A DNA stretch of 64,000 nucleotides from Porphyra umbilicalis (GCA_002049455.2 KV918808.1:62001-126000), one strand, 5' to 3'; counted from the stretch's first letter, positions 30,935 to 42,653 are shown. A program made the numbers and translations. The notes: generated by a model not told the origin, from the sequence alone.

Positions 30935-32244
30935 CTACCTTTCCCGCCTCACCTTTCCCACACGCTCCGCCAAGACTGGCAGGCGCCATGTTGTCAACCA
31001 CCCCTTGCCCCCCTCGCCGCCGCCATACATCTCATATGGGACGGTTCTGGCCGTCGATTGGGAGTCGCCCCGAGAGGATGGCTGGCCGCCGCCAGGTGCC
31101 GCCTGCGCCACGCTGGGCCCCGTGGACGTCGACGGAGAGGGGAGATCCAGGAACGGCGTGGGCTTGTTGTCGTCGTCGCCGCCGCAGCAGCAGCAGCAGC
31201 AGCAGCAGCACTTTTTTGCGCAAGAGTGGCAACAACAGACGACCACGAAGATGAGGAAGAGGCCGCCCGCTGTGCTGTAAAAGATTATCTCCGTGGTGGA
31301 CACGCCCTCCCGGTCGCGCCGGAGGTGGTCGCCGTACGGATTGTCGGGCCACACCTGCGGGGCGAGGGTGTCGATCGCGTCCCGCGGCGGCGGCGGCGTC
31401 GCCACCGGCCACGGGGACGCGTGCAGACAAAACGCCCGTTCGTACGACGTCTTGGGCGTGAGCGTGACGACGACCGCCGTCGGCGCGTGGAGCGTCACAT
31501 TGTGCCCACGCAGCGCGAACGTGCCGGCCGGCACGCGAAGCAAGTAGGTAAACGTGCCGCGCGGGTAGCTTTGGCGGTTTCCGCGCGGCCCGCACGTGCG
31601 GGTGGCCCGCGTGTAGCCGATGCGCTGGGCCGGGGCCGTCAAGTTCCACCCAGCGCGGGCGGCTGCTTTATCGAGGTCGCCATTCGAGGTCGCGTCCTTG
31701 AAGTCGGCGACAAAGTCCTCGCCAAAGGCGACAGTCCGCTCGTTTGGCGGGCTGGTGCCCCCGCCGAGCAGACGGTCGCCGTCGGACGCGTCAGCCTCCG
31801 AGGCGTCAGCCTCCGAGGCGTCGGCCTCCGAGGCGTCGGCCTCCAAGGCGTCGGCCTCCAAGGCGTTGACCACCATCTCCAGCTGCGCCCGTGCGACGAG
31901 GCCGATCGACGCGCCCGAGCAGGCGGCCCCTCTGCCGCCCCGGTAGTCCCCCTCGTCATTGCCACCGCGGGCGAGCTCGATGATGGCGGCGGCCGGCAGA
32001 ATCCACAGGCGCTCCCCCACCTCCTCCACCGCCGCGCTGGCGTCAATGATCAGGGCGCGGGGGCACGCGTCGCGCGAGTCGCCAGCGATGCGGCCATAGA
32101 TGCCGGTGTACGGGCCCACCGCCGCCCGCACCGTCGGGGGGGGGGGAGCCGCACGGCCCCAGCGGCAGCGGCGAACGCGGCGGGGGCGTCCGCCACTCCC
32201 ACTGCCGCCACCCCAACCGCCGCTGCCAACCGCCAAGGCCCCAT
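30935..32244 (-). CDS. predicted type I membrane protein with poly-Cys tail
   Basis: The ATG at 32244 gives a convincing signal peptide (MGPWRLAAAVGVAAVGV...AAFAAAAG). The frame then enters an 11-G run at 32136-32146, after which the coding-like frame is offset by one base, so a single-base homopolymer error or mutation is likely. The ectodomain contains GPYTGIYGRIAGDSRDACPR, a 15-bp repeat encoding EADAS about six times (near 31785-31870), and FTYLLRVPAGTFALRGHNVTL. A membrane span (IIFYSTAGGLFLIFVVV) is followed directly by CCCHSCAKK and nine consecutive cysteines encoded by a CAG/TGC microsatellite (31185-31211), then a Pro/Ser-rich cytoplasmic tail ending in TAG. The family is not recognised. 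The juxtamembrane cysteines would be obvious palmitoylation candidates. Confidence 0.6.
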
Positions 32245-32324
32245 CGAGGCGGGATCGTCGCGTCACCAGCCGGAAAGGGGGGGCGTGGAAGAAGGAGGGG
32301 GGGGGAGGGGGGGGGGGTGAATGA

Positions 32325-33281
32325 TGGATGCGGCTACGGTGGCGTCACACTACGGCAGGGGCGGCGCGGCGGCGACGCGCACGCCGCGTGCGGACGCCAC
32401 CGCGGGCGCGCGGGGCTCGGCGCGCCCGGGCGCGCGGCGAGGGGCGGCGCGAACATCGTCACGTACACAAAGTAGCTCGCAAAGAGCTTGGGATTGCCAA
32501 AGGAAGGCCCCTCGCAGCGCCTCGTGATCCCCCCCTCGCAGACCGGCTTGCGAGGGTGATTGCACTCGGCGCGTCTTGCGAGATGCATCAGAGGGAGGAG
32601 CGCGAGGTGCGCGCCACACCGACAGTCCGTCACTGGTGCCACCCCCGCGGACCGCGACGCGCTCGTGCCGGCCGCGCCGCCACCGGTGCTGTCCTCGTGC
32701 GCGCCCGCGGCGTGGCGACGGGTGTGGGGAACGACCCAAGACAGGAAACTCTAGCATTGATCAGGGTGCGTCAAAGCTGAGGCCAGTCTGACGCAGGCAT
32801 CTGATTGGCTGTAATTGACACGTCATGGCGCCTTCGAGGCCCAGTCTGTCGGGCCGTCTGGCGGCGCTCACAGCCGTTTTCGGGACCCTGCCCAATCACC
32901 CCCCTGGGAGCCGCAGCCCGACCAGCCGCTCCGTCCACCCTCGCCACCACTCCCTCCCCCCCCCGCCACCCCCACCACCTCCGCTACACCCGCCGCCCCC
33001 GCCGACTCCATCACCCCTGCCGCCACCCCCACCGCTACTGTCTCCTTGGCCATCGCTCTGGGTGCCGTTGCCGTCGCCGTCGCCGAGACGGCAGCCGCCG
33101 CTGCGGCGCCGCCCCCGCACCCGCCCCCGACGCTGCCGCCGCCGCCGCGGCTGGGCCGCCGCTTCGGTGCCACGCTCACCCCCGCCATCACCACCGCCGC
33201 CTCCCACGCCACCGCGGCTCGGCCGCCGCTGCGGAGCCGCGCCCGCCCCCGGCACGGGCACTGTCGCAGCCGCCGCCGCCC

Positions 33282-33324
<43 letters not shown>

Positions 33325-34968
33325 TGCCGCCGCCGCCGCCGCACGCCTGTGCGTCACCGTGGCGGCCGCCGCCGCCTCCCACACCGCCGTGGCTCGGCCG
33401 CCGCTGCGGCGCTGCGCCCGCCACCGGCACCGCTCCCGCCGCCGCCGCCGCAACCGCGGCTCGGCCGCCGCTGCGGCGCCTTCCTGTCGCCACCGCCCCG
33501 GTTGTCGCGCGGGCTGCCGCTGCAGTCGTGGTGGGGGTGACGCCGCCGCTGCCCCCGTTGCCACCCCTGCCACCGCCGCCCCGTTGCTCCTGCCTCCGCC
33601 GCCTCTGCCGTCGCTCTGGCTGCCGTCGCCGTCGCCGCGGCAGCGGTCGCCGCTGCGGCATGCCTGGGGCGCGCCACCCATGCGCCGCCACACGGGGACC
33701 TGTGTTGCAGGCCCGTCGGCGGCGGCGATGGCGCCGTGCCGTGGCGACAGGGGCGGTCCTGGTGGTGGTGGGGAGGCGCCTGCCACGGTAGATGCTGTGT
33801 CTGTTACCAAGGGGTGTGCGGAGTTGCTGGTGGGTGTGTCTGGTCTCGTCGAGGAAGCGTGGCGCTGCTGCGGTGGGCTCCTGGTGGGATGCTGTGTGAC
33901 CTCTCATGTGGTGTTTTTGGGGTATAGAAAACAACAGGAAGGAAGTGTTTGCGACTTTAGCCAGTACCATCAACGTTCCCAGCACCCTCAATAGGTCCAG
34001 ACAGGACTGAGAGAAAAAGGTATTTACAAGACCCACGTGTCACTATGACATGTCGTGCGAACCAAAGTAGGTCCGATCCAGATTGCTCTCCCAGGGACCC
34101 CAAATCGGTCCAGGCGGGGGGTGCGGATGACACTTCTTCAGAATACATGAGTAACGCCAATTTTTTGCTCCGTCGTTCCTGGGTCTATCGACTGCGCTAT
34201 GAACAGTGGTACAGGTGGCTAAGCGCACAGACGACTTCTTCGTGTTCATTTTTACCCCTCAACATGACAGAATCTGACAACAGCCTCCCAACCTCCCGCA
34301 GCCCACAACCTGCTGCCCAGCATCTGAGAGTCGGTCCCTACACCCCCCAGGTCCCTCAGCAAGCACACAAAGTAATACAACTCCCAACGCAGATGACAGT
34401 CAACAGGAGCAGCAACAGCGAGCGGGAGAAGCAGCACCCGGGCAGCGGCGGCGGCCAGGCAGCAGCTGAAGGGGAGGAGGGGGCTGGCGACAGTGGCGAC
34501 CGCGGAGTGGCGGCGGCGGGGATGACGGGCGCTGAAGCTAGCGGCAGCAGGGGGAAGGATGCAGCAGCGGGGGCGACCGGGCGGCGGCCGGGAAGCGGTA
34601 GTGACGTGGAAGTGGCACACCGGCTGCGCCAGCGGCCGAGCAGCGGCGGAAGCTGGGGAGAGAGGCTACTGACAGAGGCAACCGACAGCAGGGAGTAGCG
34701 ACGGCGGCAGCGGCGGCGGCCGCGGCGGTGGCGGTGGCCAGGCCAGGCCAGGCCAGGCCAGGCGGGCGCCGCAAGCAGGGGGCTGGGCGGCCCTGACAGG
34801 CAGCGGTTGCAGCCGGGGGGGGGAAGCAGCGCCGCGGGTTGCAGGCGGCAACGGAGGGGGCAGGCGGCGGGGGGGGCGGGCGGCGGGGGGGCGGGCGGCG
34901 GGGGGGGCGGGGGGGCGGCAACGGGGGGGGCAGGCGGCAGGGGGGGGAGTGCCTTTCTTCGTACTGTA
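32325..34968. other. GC-rich low-complexity region without a supported gene
   Basis: Dominated by C-rich and GCC/CCG-trinucleotide repeats (a pure stretch near 33271-33345) and by near-repeats of GGCTCGGCCGCCGCTGCGG. Frames of up to 389 codons are open on both strands because of the repeat composition; they are Pro/Arg/Ala strings without domains. From 34700 to 34945 it becomes G-rich, with CAGGCCAGGC tandem units and long G runs. Confidence 0.5.
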
Positions 34969-35122
34969 CAGTCGTTATGCGTTTTCATGGCAGGGGTGCG
35001 CCACACAAGTAGCACCCTCTTCCAGTCCGAGATCGCGAGAGATCGCAGTCCTGAGGCTCTAGGGGCCATTCATTTGTAGAGCATGCTCTGCAAGTGAATG
35101 GCACATAAGCGAATAATGACTG
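34969..35122. mobile_element. 154-bp pogo-type MITE
   Basis: Starts CAGTCGTTATGCG and ends with the complement of CAGTCATTATTCGC. It is flanked by TA on both sides (34967-34968 and 35123-35124). The tips match those of the larger pogo element and of the 665-bp MITE in this window. The middle carries an imperfect palindrome (CATTCATTTGTAGAGCATGC...). It has no coding capacity; it would depend on a pogo transposase. Confidence 0.7.
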
Positions 35123-35124
35123 TA

Positions 35125-35742
35125 CCCTGACGCGTCACTGGACCATCCAGGCGCACGTCGACGTGCGCCTGGATGGTCCAGTCCCCCCCGCAGTGGGGCT
35201 GAAAACGAGGGTGCATATATATGAAATCAGAGGCTCTCATTGGTCAAGGAAGCTGCCACTGCGTTTACTCTCCCGGTCCACTTAAATATTCTAGATAGCT
35301 TTGATGCAGCTTTGATGGACCCTGATCAATGCTAGTATTACCAAGGTTCAACGACCGGGCCCACATCCCCCTCGCATCCATTTCACCGCATTGTTGTCTC
35401 GTTGATTCTGAAAGCGCGTTCGCTGGCGGCGTGAAGGAACCACGGGCGCAGCAGCTTTCACGGCACATTCGCGTGAACGCCCCGCGTGAAACCACCGGGC
35501 ACCAATCACATCGTAATAGCATCTACAGATCGATCGCTGAGAGGCCGCCCCGCCCAGGCCCCCGTCGACACGCATGGGCAGAACACTGGTAATCGTAGGG
35601 TTTGTGTAAGAAGGAGGCTACTGTGGGCAACCGGGGCTACTGTGGGCAACCGGGGCTACAATGTGGGCAACTGGGGCTACTGCATGGGGAATAAAATTCA
35701 TATGGTCGCCTCAGTTGCATTGATCGATTGGGGGACGTAGTA
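35125..35742. other. no gene supported
   Basis: Begins with an inverted pair near 35141-35182 (GGACCATCCAGGCGCACGTC and its complement). It later carries a short tandem of GGGCAACCGGGGCTACTGT (about 35627-35680). No frame is convincing. Confidence 0.4.
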
Positions 35743-36002
35743 CAGTCATTACCCACTTATATGCGCTCCGCTTATATGGCGGGGCGACATATAGGTGGAG
35801 TGATCGCTCGTCTTGATGTAACCTACTCTCATTCGGGGTAGGGGGACCGCCGGGGGGACCAGGGACTTCAAATCGACTTGAATTGGTTTCTGACAGCAGA
35901 TTGCCACAATTTGATTGGTCGATTCTCATCGCTATCAAACCAATCGCATGTCCCGGAATGCACGTATCCATCTTTCTATATAAATTTGGCAGCGAGCACT
36001 GC

Positions 36003-36108
36003 GGCGAAAAACGCAGTGTCAGCGAGGCACCCTCGGGGCCCGCAGCGGAGGCGCGCAGCGCCGGAGCCGGGCCCCGAGGGTGCCGAGATGACACTGCGTT
36101 TTTCGCGC
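36003..36108. repeat. large inverted repeat inside the pogo element
   Basis: Arms of about 40 bp (GCGAAAAACGCAGTGTCA...GGCACCCTCGGGGCCCG and its complement) are separated by ~25 bp. They are almost perfectly complementary and would form a very stable hairpin. It may be a small nested fold-back element or a structure used by the transposon. Confidence 0.75.
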
Positions 36109-36815
36109 AGAGCGGAGCGTGGCTGCCACTAGGATTTGCCCCGGGAAACACTGCACGGCGGCCCGCAGATGGCAGCGGTTAAAACGTCAATCTCTAAATC
36201 TGGAAATTCACCTGGGAGCGCTGCACGTGGGCTCCCGCTTCGGTTCTTAAAGCTCTCGAGTGCGCCATGTAGATGTGGAAGGTGCGGCGTGGACGTGCGC
36301 GGTCCTCCCGCATGCCGAGCGGTCCCCCCAGCGGTCCCCCCCAAGAATACATCGGCTTATTCCAACTTATCATCCCTGGGGGGACCGCTCACAGAACACC
36401 GGTCCCCCCGGCGGTCCCCCCCGAGGGATAACCTTCTGGTGATTCCTAAATCTGACAAATTGAAGCGATCGATCGGCATACAGTCGAGGATTGCATCGTC
36501 GTATTTTCCGTGTCTGGGGTTCCTGGTGTGCCTGTCGTGGATCCGTGGTTTTTGGCGCTACCGTCGCCGTCGCCGTTGCCACCATTGGCATCGCCACCGT
36601 CGTCACCGCCACTGTCGTCGGCAGCATCCGGATCAGCGTCGCGGATTTTAGGCCCGCCACTGCCTCCAACCCAAGGCTGTGCCCCGCTGTAGTGCTGCCC
36701 GCCTGCCCTTTCGTCTTGCCCTATTGTGGTGGCCCCGAGTTGTGGGGAGCATTGCGTGGGGCTGCGCGGTGCTTTTTTTTCTTTTTTTTCTTTTCCTCTG
36801 GTACTGGTCGGTACA

Positions 36816-38179
36816 ATGGAGTTTTTGGAGCTATTGGCCATTTGTCTTGAGATTCTCTTGCTCGCTGCTTGTGCGTCCCTGTGCGCTGCCGCCGTGGTGA
36901 CTCCTCGTGGTTCCCCGGCTTCTCTGAATCGCACGCGTGTGGGCGATGTGGCGGCGGCGGCCGCAGCCGCCGCGGTGGAGCAAGCGTACCCTGATCCCTC
37001 TCCTGAGATCCGTCGGGCCATTGATGTTGCGGCGCAGGCAGCCACTGCGGCGGCTGTCGAGGCGTTTGGTGGGAACCCTGCGCTTTCGACTGAGCATCCT
37101 GTCGGGGAATCATCGGCCACCGCGGACGCGGGTGACCGTGCAGATCAAGACGTGACGGCTAGCGACGGTCCGGGGCCGTCGGAGCCGAGCCCGCGGCAAG
37201 GGCGTGGGGCGGGTCGCAAGAGGCGGCAGTCTATCTCCTTGGGCGAAAAGTTAGCGCTTATTGAGCTGCGGGAGAGTGGACAATACAAGTGGTCCGAGAT
37301 ATCGTCAATGTTCCACCTCCCTATTGCCGAGTCCACCGCTCGCGGTATCTACAAGAACCGTGCGCAATTGAAGCGCCGGGCGGCGGCGGACGAGAACCTG
37401 TCCTGGACGTGCCACCGGCGGTCTTACTTTGAGCAGGTGTCATCCAAGCTTTGGGATTGGTATCAGACCCTGCAACGAGTCGGTGCCAAACATCTCCCCG
37501 TATCGGGTGGCATTTTGGAGGCCCGTGCCCGGCTCATTGCGGAAAAGCTGGGGGTCACCGGTTTCAAGGGGTCGCCAAATTTCATCCAGAGGTGGGCACG
37601 GCGGTACAACCTGCACAACATTGCCCTTTGGGGTACGGGCGGTTCAGCGGACGCTGCCGGGGCAGAGCCGCTCATCGCCGAGATTCGAAAGAAGCTCGAG
37701 GGGTACAGTCCCGAGAGGATCTACAACGTCGACGAGACGGGGCTCTTCTACCGGTGCATTCCTAATCGTGCCTACGTAACTGCCGGTCAGCGCCGGCGGG
37801 CGCGCGGGACCAAGGCGATGAAGGCCAAGGACCGGGTCACCCTTGTCTTGGCGTGCAATGCCACGGGTACGCACAAGATTCCAATTGCTATTATTGGCAA
37901 GGCAAAAGAACCGTTGTGCTTCAAGCGACCACGTCAGCCTTGCCCTCTTCCGTACTTTTCCCAGGAAAGTGCGTGGATGGATGGAGGTGTGTACAAGTCC
38001 TGGTTCGAGACGGTCTTTCTACCAGCCGTACGCGGTCGCACGAGACTTCCGGTGGCCCTTATCTCGGACAACTGCGGCGCCCACGTCGAACTCGAGTGCG
38101 ATCAAGTGCGCTTCATTCCACTACCGCCAACTGCACGTCTTTGTACCAACCATTGGACCTGGGAATCATCGCGTGTTTG
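36816..38179 (+). CDS. pogo/Tigger-like transposase, main frame
   Basis: The ATG at 36816 (MEFLELLAICLEILLL) follows a T/C-rich tract. After an Ala-rich lead comes a CENP-B N-terminal HTH (SISLGEKLALIELRESGQ... with RGIYKNR), then a CENP-B/Tc5-type HTH (LIAEKLGVTGFKGSPNFIQRWARRYNL). The DDE_1 catalytic region follows, with the first Asp in YNVDETGLF (about 37720-37745) and the second in LISDNCGAH (about 38060-38085). A one-base deletion near 38130 puts the expected PPNCTSLYQPLDLG segment, which holds the third Asp, in the next frame. As read, the product ends in a short wrong tail at 38179. Transposases of this family bind the element ends in the nucleus and cut at TA. Confidence 0.85.
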
Positions 38180-38983
38180 AAGCGTCGGTACAAGAGGCGA
38201 CTTTTGGACTTGGTCGTCGCGGCATTTGAGTCGGGCCTCAGGAGCAGCGGCCAACCAGCAGCGGCGGGCGGCGGTGGAAACGATGCGCCAGCCTCAAGTA
38301 CGCCGGCGACGGCCCCGGTCGCGAGTGCGCCGTCGGACGCTTCCCCAGAGGCAGCTGAATCGCCCAACTCAGCCTCGGGTTCCGCGGTAGCCGGTCACCC
38401 GAGCAATTTGATGGCGGATGCGGCTATGGCAGCCGGACCTGGCGTTTGGTGGTTTCCTTCAGATTGGCCAGCGGCAACGCCTGAGCAGGCAGCAGCAGCC
38501 CGTCCAGTGAACCGGCGGCGTCTGCCGGCCCGCCGAGCCTCCAGGCGTCCTGTGCTGGGTGTCCGGGAAGGGGCTGGAGCTCACCTCCAAGACGCGGCGG
38601 AGATTGTGCTGGCCGAATGGGCTGCCATCGAACCTTCGGCGATTGCACACTGTTGGATCAAGTCTACGCTTCTTACCGCCGACGTGGCCGCAGCTGTCAA
38701 CGCTCAGCACGGGGAATATCGCCAGTCGTCCCATTCGGTGCGTGATGACGTGGAGGCGTGCGTTGCTTTAATGAGTGGGAGTGAATTTGGGAGGGCGGCG
38801 TTTCGTGGTGGCGGTGCCGCCGCTAGCGCGGCTGCGTTGGAAGGCTGGCTGAGGCAGGAGGAGGACGAGGGGGTCCGCGCTGCCACGGCTGATGATATTG
38901 TGTGGGCTGGGAAGCCAGCGATCGAAGAGGAAGGAAGCAAGGGCGGGGACAGCGACTCGAGCTCGTCCAGTGGACACGAGTGA
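38135..38983 (+). pseudogene. pogo transposase C-terminal part, shifted frame
   Basis: Continues the transposase in a frame offset by one base: CTSLYQPLDLGIIACLKRRYKRRLL with the third catalytic Asp. An Ala/Pro-rich linker follows, then a region with AIAHCWIKSTLLTADV and WLRQEEDEG, and an acidic Ser-rich end (SSSSSGHE, stop TGA). The same C-terminal region survives in the deletion derivative at 61564-62228, which supports its identity. The transposase is intact only if the shift is a sequencing error. Confidence 0.75.
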
Positions 38984-39764
38984 TCTGTGCTATTTTTGTT
39001 TGCACTGCTTTTTTTTTTCTTTTTTTGTTGGGTCCGTGCAGGAAGAAGACGACGTCTTCATATGTTTTTCTTTTTCTTTAACCTGGCGGTAATCGTCCGT
39101 CCTGGGCGGAAAAATGTGGCTTGCATCACGCAATGTACTGTATGCCCATATTATGTACGGCTGGGTGCGTCCAGTACGCTACCGCAATGCGGTGATGCCG
39201 ACGAACTTGGCCAACAGCCCACAGAAGCCGCCGTCGGCCTCGTTGGCCACCGGTGGGATCCGCCGACGGAAGCGGTGGCCACCCGTGGGAGCCACTGACA
39301 GAAGCGGTGGCCGCCAGTGGGAGCCGGACCAGTGAGTTGAGCCACCACTGACGGAACCGTCGCGATCCCACTGTCTGCTGCCTCATTCAAGGTGTTGGTC
39401 AGTTGACCCAGGCCTGGACACGATCTGGCGCAGCAACGGTGCCTTTTCCTCCTCATCTGGCAGGGATCCGCCCTTGATCTGACCGAGTGCTTTTGGCTCT
39501 TGTGACTAGTCCAAGTCACACGAAGCCCTGCCTGCAGTCCGGTGGAGCCTCGAGATTGCAACATGAACAGGTACTTCTCCACTAACAGGCCCCGCTGTCG
39601 ATCACTTAATACGACACCTATATTCGAATAGGCTTCTCATCGTGCGTGAGAGCCGTTGATCACACGCTAGTATGACCTTCTGATCCCCTGCGCGGACACC
39701 AAATCGGTTAAAGAAAGAGGGGCTACAATGTATGCCAGCCTGCTATATAAGTGGGTATTGACTG

Positions 39765-40850
39765 TATCTCGAAAAAACGACCCACAACGATCAGCTGGCT
39801 ATGTACAAGAGATCGTGCGTGGGCCTACAAGAGATCGTGGGGGCTCTCTGGGGGGGTGTGGGGGGGGGGGTTTGGGGGGATTGGGGCAATGCTGGGGGGG
39901 GTGCTGGGTGGGGGGCTCGGGGGGGGGTTGGGGAGAGGTGAGCGGGGTGCAGAATGGGGGCGCTGGGGCGGCTCAAGTCTGCAACTCTGGGGCTCAGGGG
40001 GAGCCAATTGGCTCACTCGTCTACGTCGCCCAGCTCCTTCCCCCATAGTGCCAACGCATGAGCTCTCACTTGCTCGAATACTGGGTCGGGAGGGGGGGGC
40101 TGTGAGACAATGGCGGGGTGCGGGCAGCCACCCTCGTCTCAGATAGACCATGGAGGAGACCGTGCGCCAGAGGTTGTGGCTAACCGACCGAAAAGCGGCC
40201 ATCAGCAGACAATCAGATACTGCTCAGATGAAAGCTTTCCCGCGGCGTGTTTTTATTGGAATTTTGTGGCATGGTCGCCTTCTGCGGAGCCGTGTCAGTC
40301 AGACGTCAGGCGTTCTGAGGCCTCTCAATAATGGTTTCATGCAAGGAGCTGCGGTTGTGCCGTGCTGTACTCAGGCTGCATATCGTCTAGTCATTGAACA
40401 GAAAACTTTTGACATCTAACCAGAATATTCTACACGATTCACTGGGACCAACTTCGTTCCAAGCTCACATCGGTCGCGGGGCACGCGTGAAGGGCAGCAG
40501 GATGGGTGTCATATGAGCACGAGGGAGGCCTTGTTGTACCATGCGGAGCACACCGACGTGACCAGGGACTGTCCTCTATCCTACTTGAGCTCCACGGGCG
40601 ATTGTGACATGGTGTTTTTTTCTTGTCGAACCTGTCGCTGACACGCGGAGGATGCCATGGGCATGCTCGGTGGGGAAGAGAAACCAGGCTTGGGACAGTA
40701 GTAAGCCAAAAAAAAAGTCGTGCGGCGCTTGACTCTATCATTCCGTCTGGGTAAAGTGACATCCCTGATCACGCCTATGCAGTCAGAATGGGCTCAAACC
40801 CATAACATCATGCTGTTTTGCACCGATATGTATCCGGCAACAGTGCCTTA
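39765..40850. other. G-rich intergenic stretch, no gene
   Basis: From 39840 to 39960 the plus strand is dominated by runs of 5-10 G (GGGGGGTTTGGGGGGATTGGGG), a strong G-quadruplex candidate. The rest shows only short frames with no recognisable motif. Confidence 0.45.
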
Positions 40851-40856
40851 CCGGAC

Positions 40857-41318
40857 ATGCGAGCATTGAGTGACACCTGCTGCCGCGGCGTGGCCGCGGT
40901 GCCCCCTGCGGTTGCCAACACAGCCGCCCGCGCCGTGATCCCCCCTTATTCCGTGGCGGCGGCTGGCGCGGTCGCCGTTGGCCTGCTGGCGACTGCGGCC
41001 GAGTGCGGGGCGGCGCCGGCGGCGCGGCAGCCTGCGCCTCTGCAGGCGGCGCCGGTGGTCGCGGCGCAGCGAGCGGTCCCGCATTGGACCGCCACCGCTG
41101 CTGTAAGTGCCACGGCACAGGTGGGGGCGGGTGTGAGGGCGGCGGCAGGGCACGCACCGTTCCTTGCCGCCCCCTCACAGGCCCCAGCGCCGCGCGAGAA
41201 CGCGGAACCGCAGTGGCGGCTCTGCGGAGCGGCGATGGCCGCCCCTGGGTCACCCAGCCCGGCTTCCGCCGGCTGGGCGGCCACCCCCGGCAGTGAGCCT
41301 GGTGCTCTATATTTGTGA
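40857..41318 (+). CDS. Ala-rich hypothetical frame with a possible 78-nt intron
   Basis: The ATG at 40857 (MRALSDTCCRGVAAVPPAVA) opens an Ala/Pro/Val-rich frame. A consensus intron (GTAAGT at 41103 to CCCTCACAG at 41180, 78 nt, a multiple of three) lies within it. The opposite strand is open too, so strand assignment rests on the splice sites only. No domain is recognised. Confidence 0.25.
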   Translation: MRALSDTCCRGVAAVPPAVANTAARAVIPPYSVAAAGAVAVGLLATAAECGAAPAARQPAPLQAAPVVAAQRAVPHWTATAAVSATAQVGAGVRAAAGHAPFLAAPSQAPAPRENAEPQWRLCGAAMAAPGSPSPASAGWAATPGSEPGALYL

Positions 41319-42500
41319 TTGGTGGCCGCGGTGGGGGTGGCGGGGGCCGCGACGCCCGCCGCGGGGGCGACGACCATGCCGCCACCCGCTGGGTTCGGGG
41401 CAGTGGTGGTGACACTGCCCCGCGATGGGGTGGGGCTCAGCCGGCACCGCCCCCGCTGTCGGGCGGCCCCGCCCCGCGCCCCAGCGGTGGTGGCGTGCGC
41501 CGCCAAGGGGAGCCCCCACCGCGCGTGTCGCTGACGCGGTCGGCGTCAGCCCCGGGGGGCCGGCCGCCCACGTCGGGCTCCCGCGTGCGGCGGGGGGAAG
41601 GGCGGCGCGGCAGCAGGCCGCTACCACCCCCCTGCGACGTGCACATTGGTCGGGCGCGCCTGATTGGCACACAAAAAACAGACGAGGCACGCGCGCGTGC
41701 GCACGCGCACAGACGTGAGACGGGGGGAGGCAGAGAGGAGGAGAGCGGTGGCACGCCCACGCACGCACACCCGCCGCCGCACGAGCCGCGTCGGGCAGCC
41801 ACGCGCCGTGACCACCACGCCCCCTACAGAGCCGCCGCTCCGCCGCGGCTGTCGCCCGGGCCCCCGCCGCGCCGGCCGGCCGCCACGGCGCACCCGAACG
41901 GCGCCTCAGAGAGCGAGCGAGGGCGGAAAGAAGGACGGGCTCGCGCATGGAGACTGTTTGGGCGACGCGGACGCGTCGAGCCACTCGCCCGCCCCGCCCT
42001 CGTTGCTCCCGTCGCTGTTGTTGCGGGCGCACGCGCCCGCCACGGCCGCCGAAGCGGGCGCCAGGCCGGCGGCCGCCTTCCCCGACGCGCGCGGGTGGGC
42101 TCGCCGTCGATGACGGCGGCGGCGGCGTCGTCGCCGCCGCCGCCACCCGCCCGCCCACCGGCGGGGCGGCGCCCCCCGGAAGCGCGCCGCGCGGCGTGGC
42201 TTGGTTGCCCGCGGCAGCGGTGGTGGCGGCGGCGGCCGCGGCGGCGGCGGCGTTCCCCGCCCGTTCGGCTGTCGGAACGGCCGCCGACGGCGACACGTCC
42301 CCGTGCCTTTCGGCCGCGCTGCGAGCGGCCGCAGCCATCAAGTCAGCCGCCTGGGCCGCCGATGGGGCGGCGCCGGCGGCATGGCCGCTCGTGGGCACGC
42401 CGGTGGCGGCATGCAGGCAGCCGGCACCCAGGGCATGACTGGCCATTTTATCGCCTGAATCAGAGATCCCCCCGAGCATTAATGGTCGGAGCTGACCCCG
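41319..42500. other. GC-rich, open on both strands, no gene assigned
   Basis: Long frames (390 codons minus, 451 codons plus) overlap through sequence that is mostly GCC/GCG/CGC. The minus frame is Ala-rich and the plus frame Arg/Pro-rich. Composition alone explains both. I see no motif, promoter or splice pattern that selects one. Confidence 0.4.
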
Positions 42501-42618
42501 CCGAGCTTGCGACCTCGCCCCGATCGGGCCGAGTGTCGAGCATCAGGACCTGCCAAAAAATTGATATATATGATCGCTGTCTCAGGGGTTGCCCAGGGCG
42601 TATGCTACTTCCATGTTC

Positions 42619-42653
42619 AGGGTTGCCCAGAGCAGGCTACTCTGGGCAACCCT
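42619..42653. repeat. perfect 14-bp-arm hairpin
   Basis: AGGGTTGCCCAGAG and CTCTGGGCAACCCT are separated by CAGGCTA. The same GGTTGCCCAG occurs again just upstream (near 42587), so the hairpin may derive from a repeat duplication. Confidence 0.7.

Larger units (their letters stand above)
35743..39764 (+). mobile_element. pogo/Tigger (Tc1/mariner superfamily) transposon, ~4.0 kb
   Basis: Terminal inverted repeats CAGTCATTACCCACTTATAT (35743-35762) and its complement with one mismatch (39745-39764) are flanked by TA on both sides, as expected for Tc1/mariner target duplication. The transposase gene lies inside in the plus orientation. Between the left tip and the gene there are two strong fold-back sequences (36003-36108 and about 36318-36390), a TATA-like CTATATAAATT at 35976-35986, and a long polypyrimidine tract just before the start codon. 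The element is probably inactive as sequenced because its transposase has a frameshift. Confidence 0.85.

Noticed and set aside
32825-33994. 389-codon Pro/Arg-rich plus-strand frame
   Set aside because: It is made of GCC/CCG repeats with competing frames in all phases; no conserved segment.
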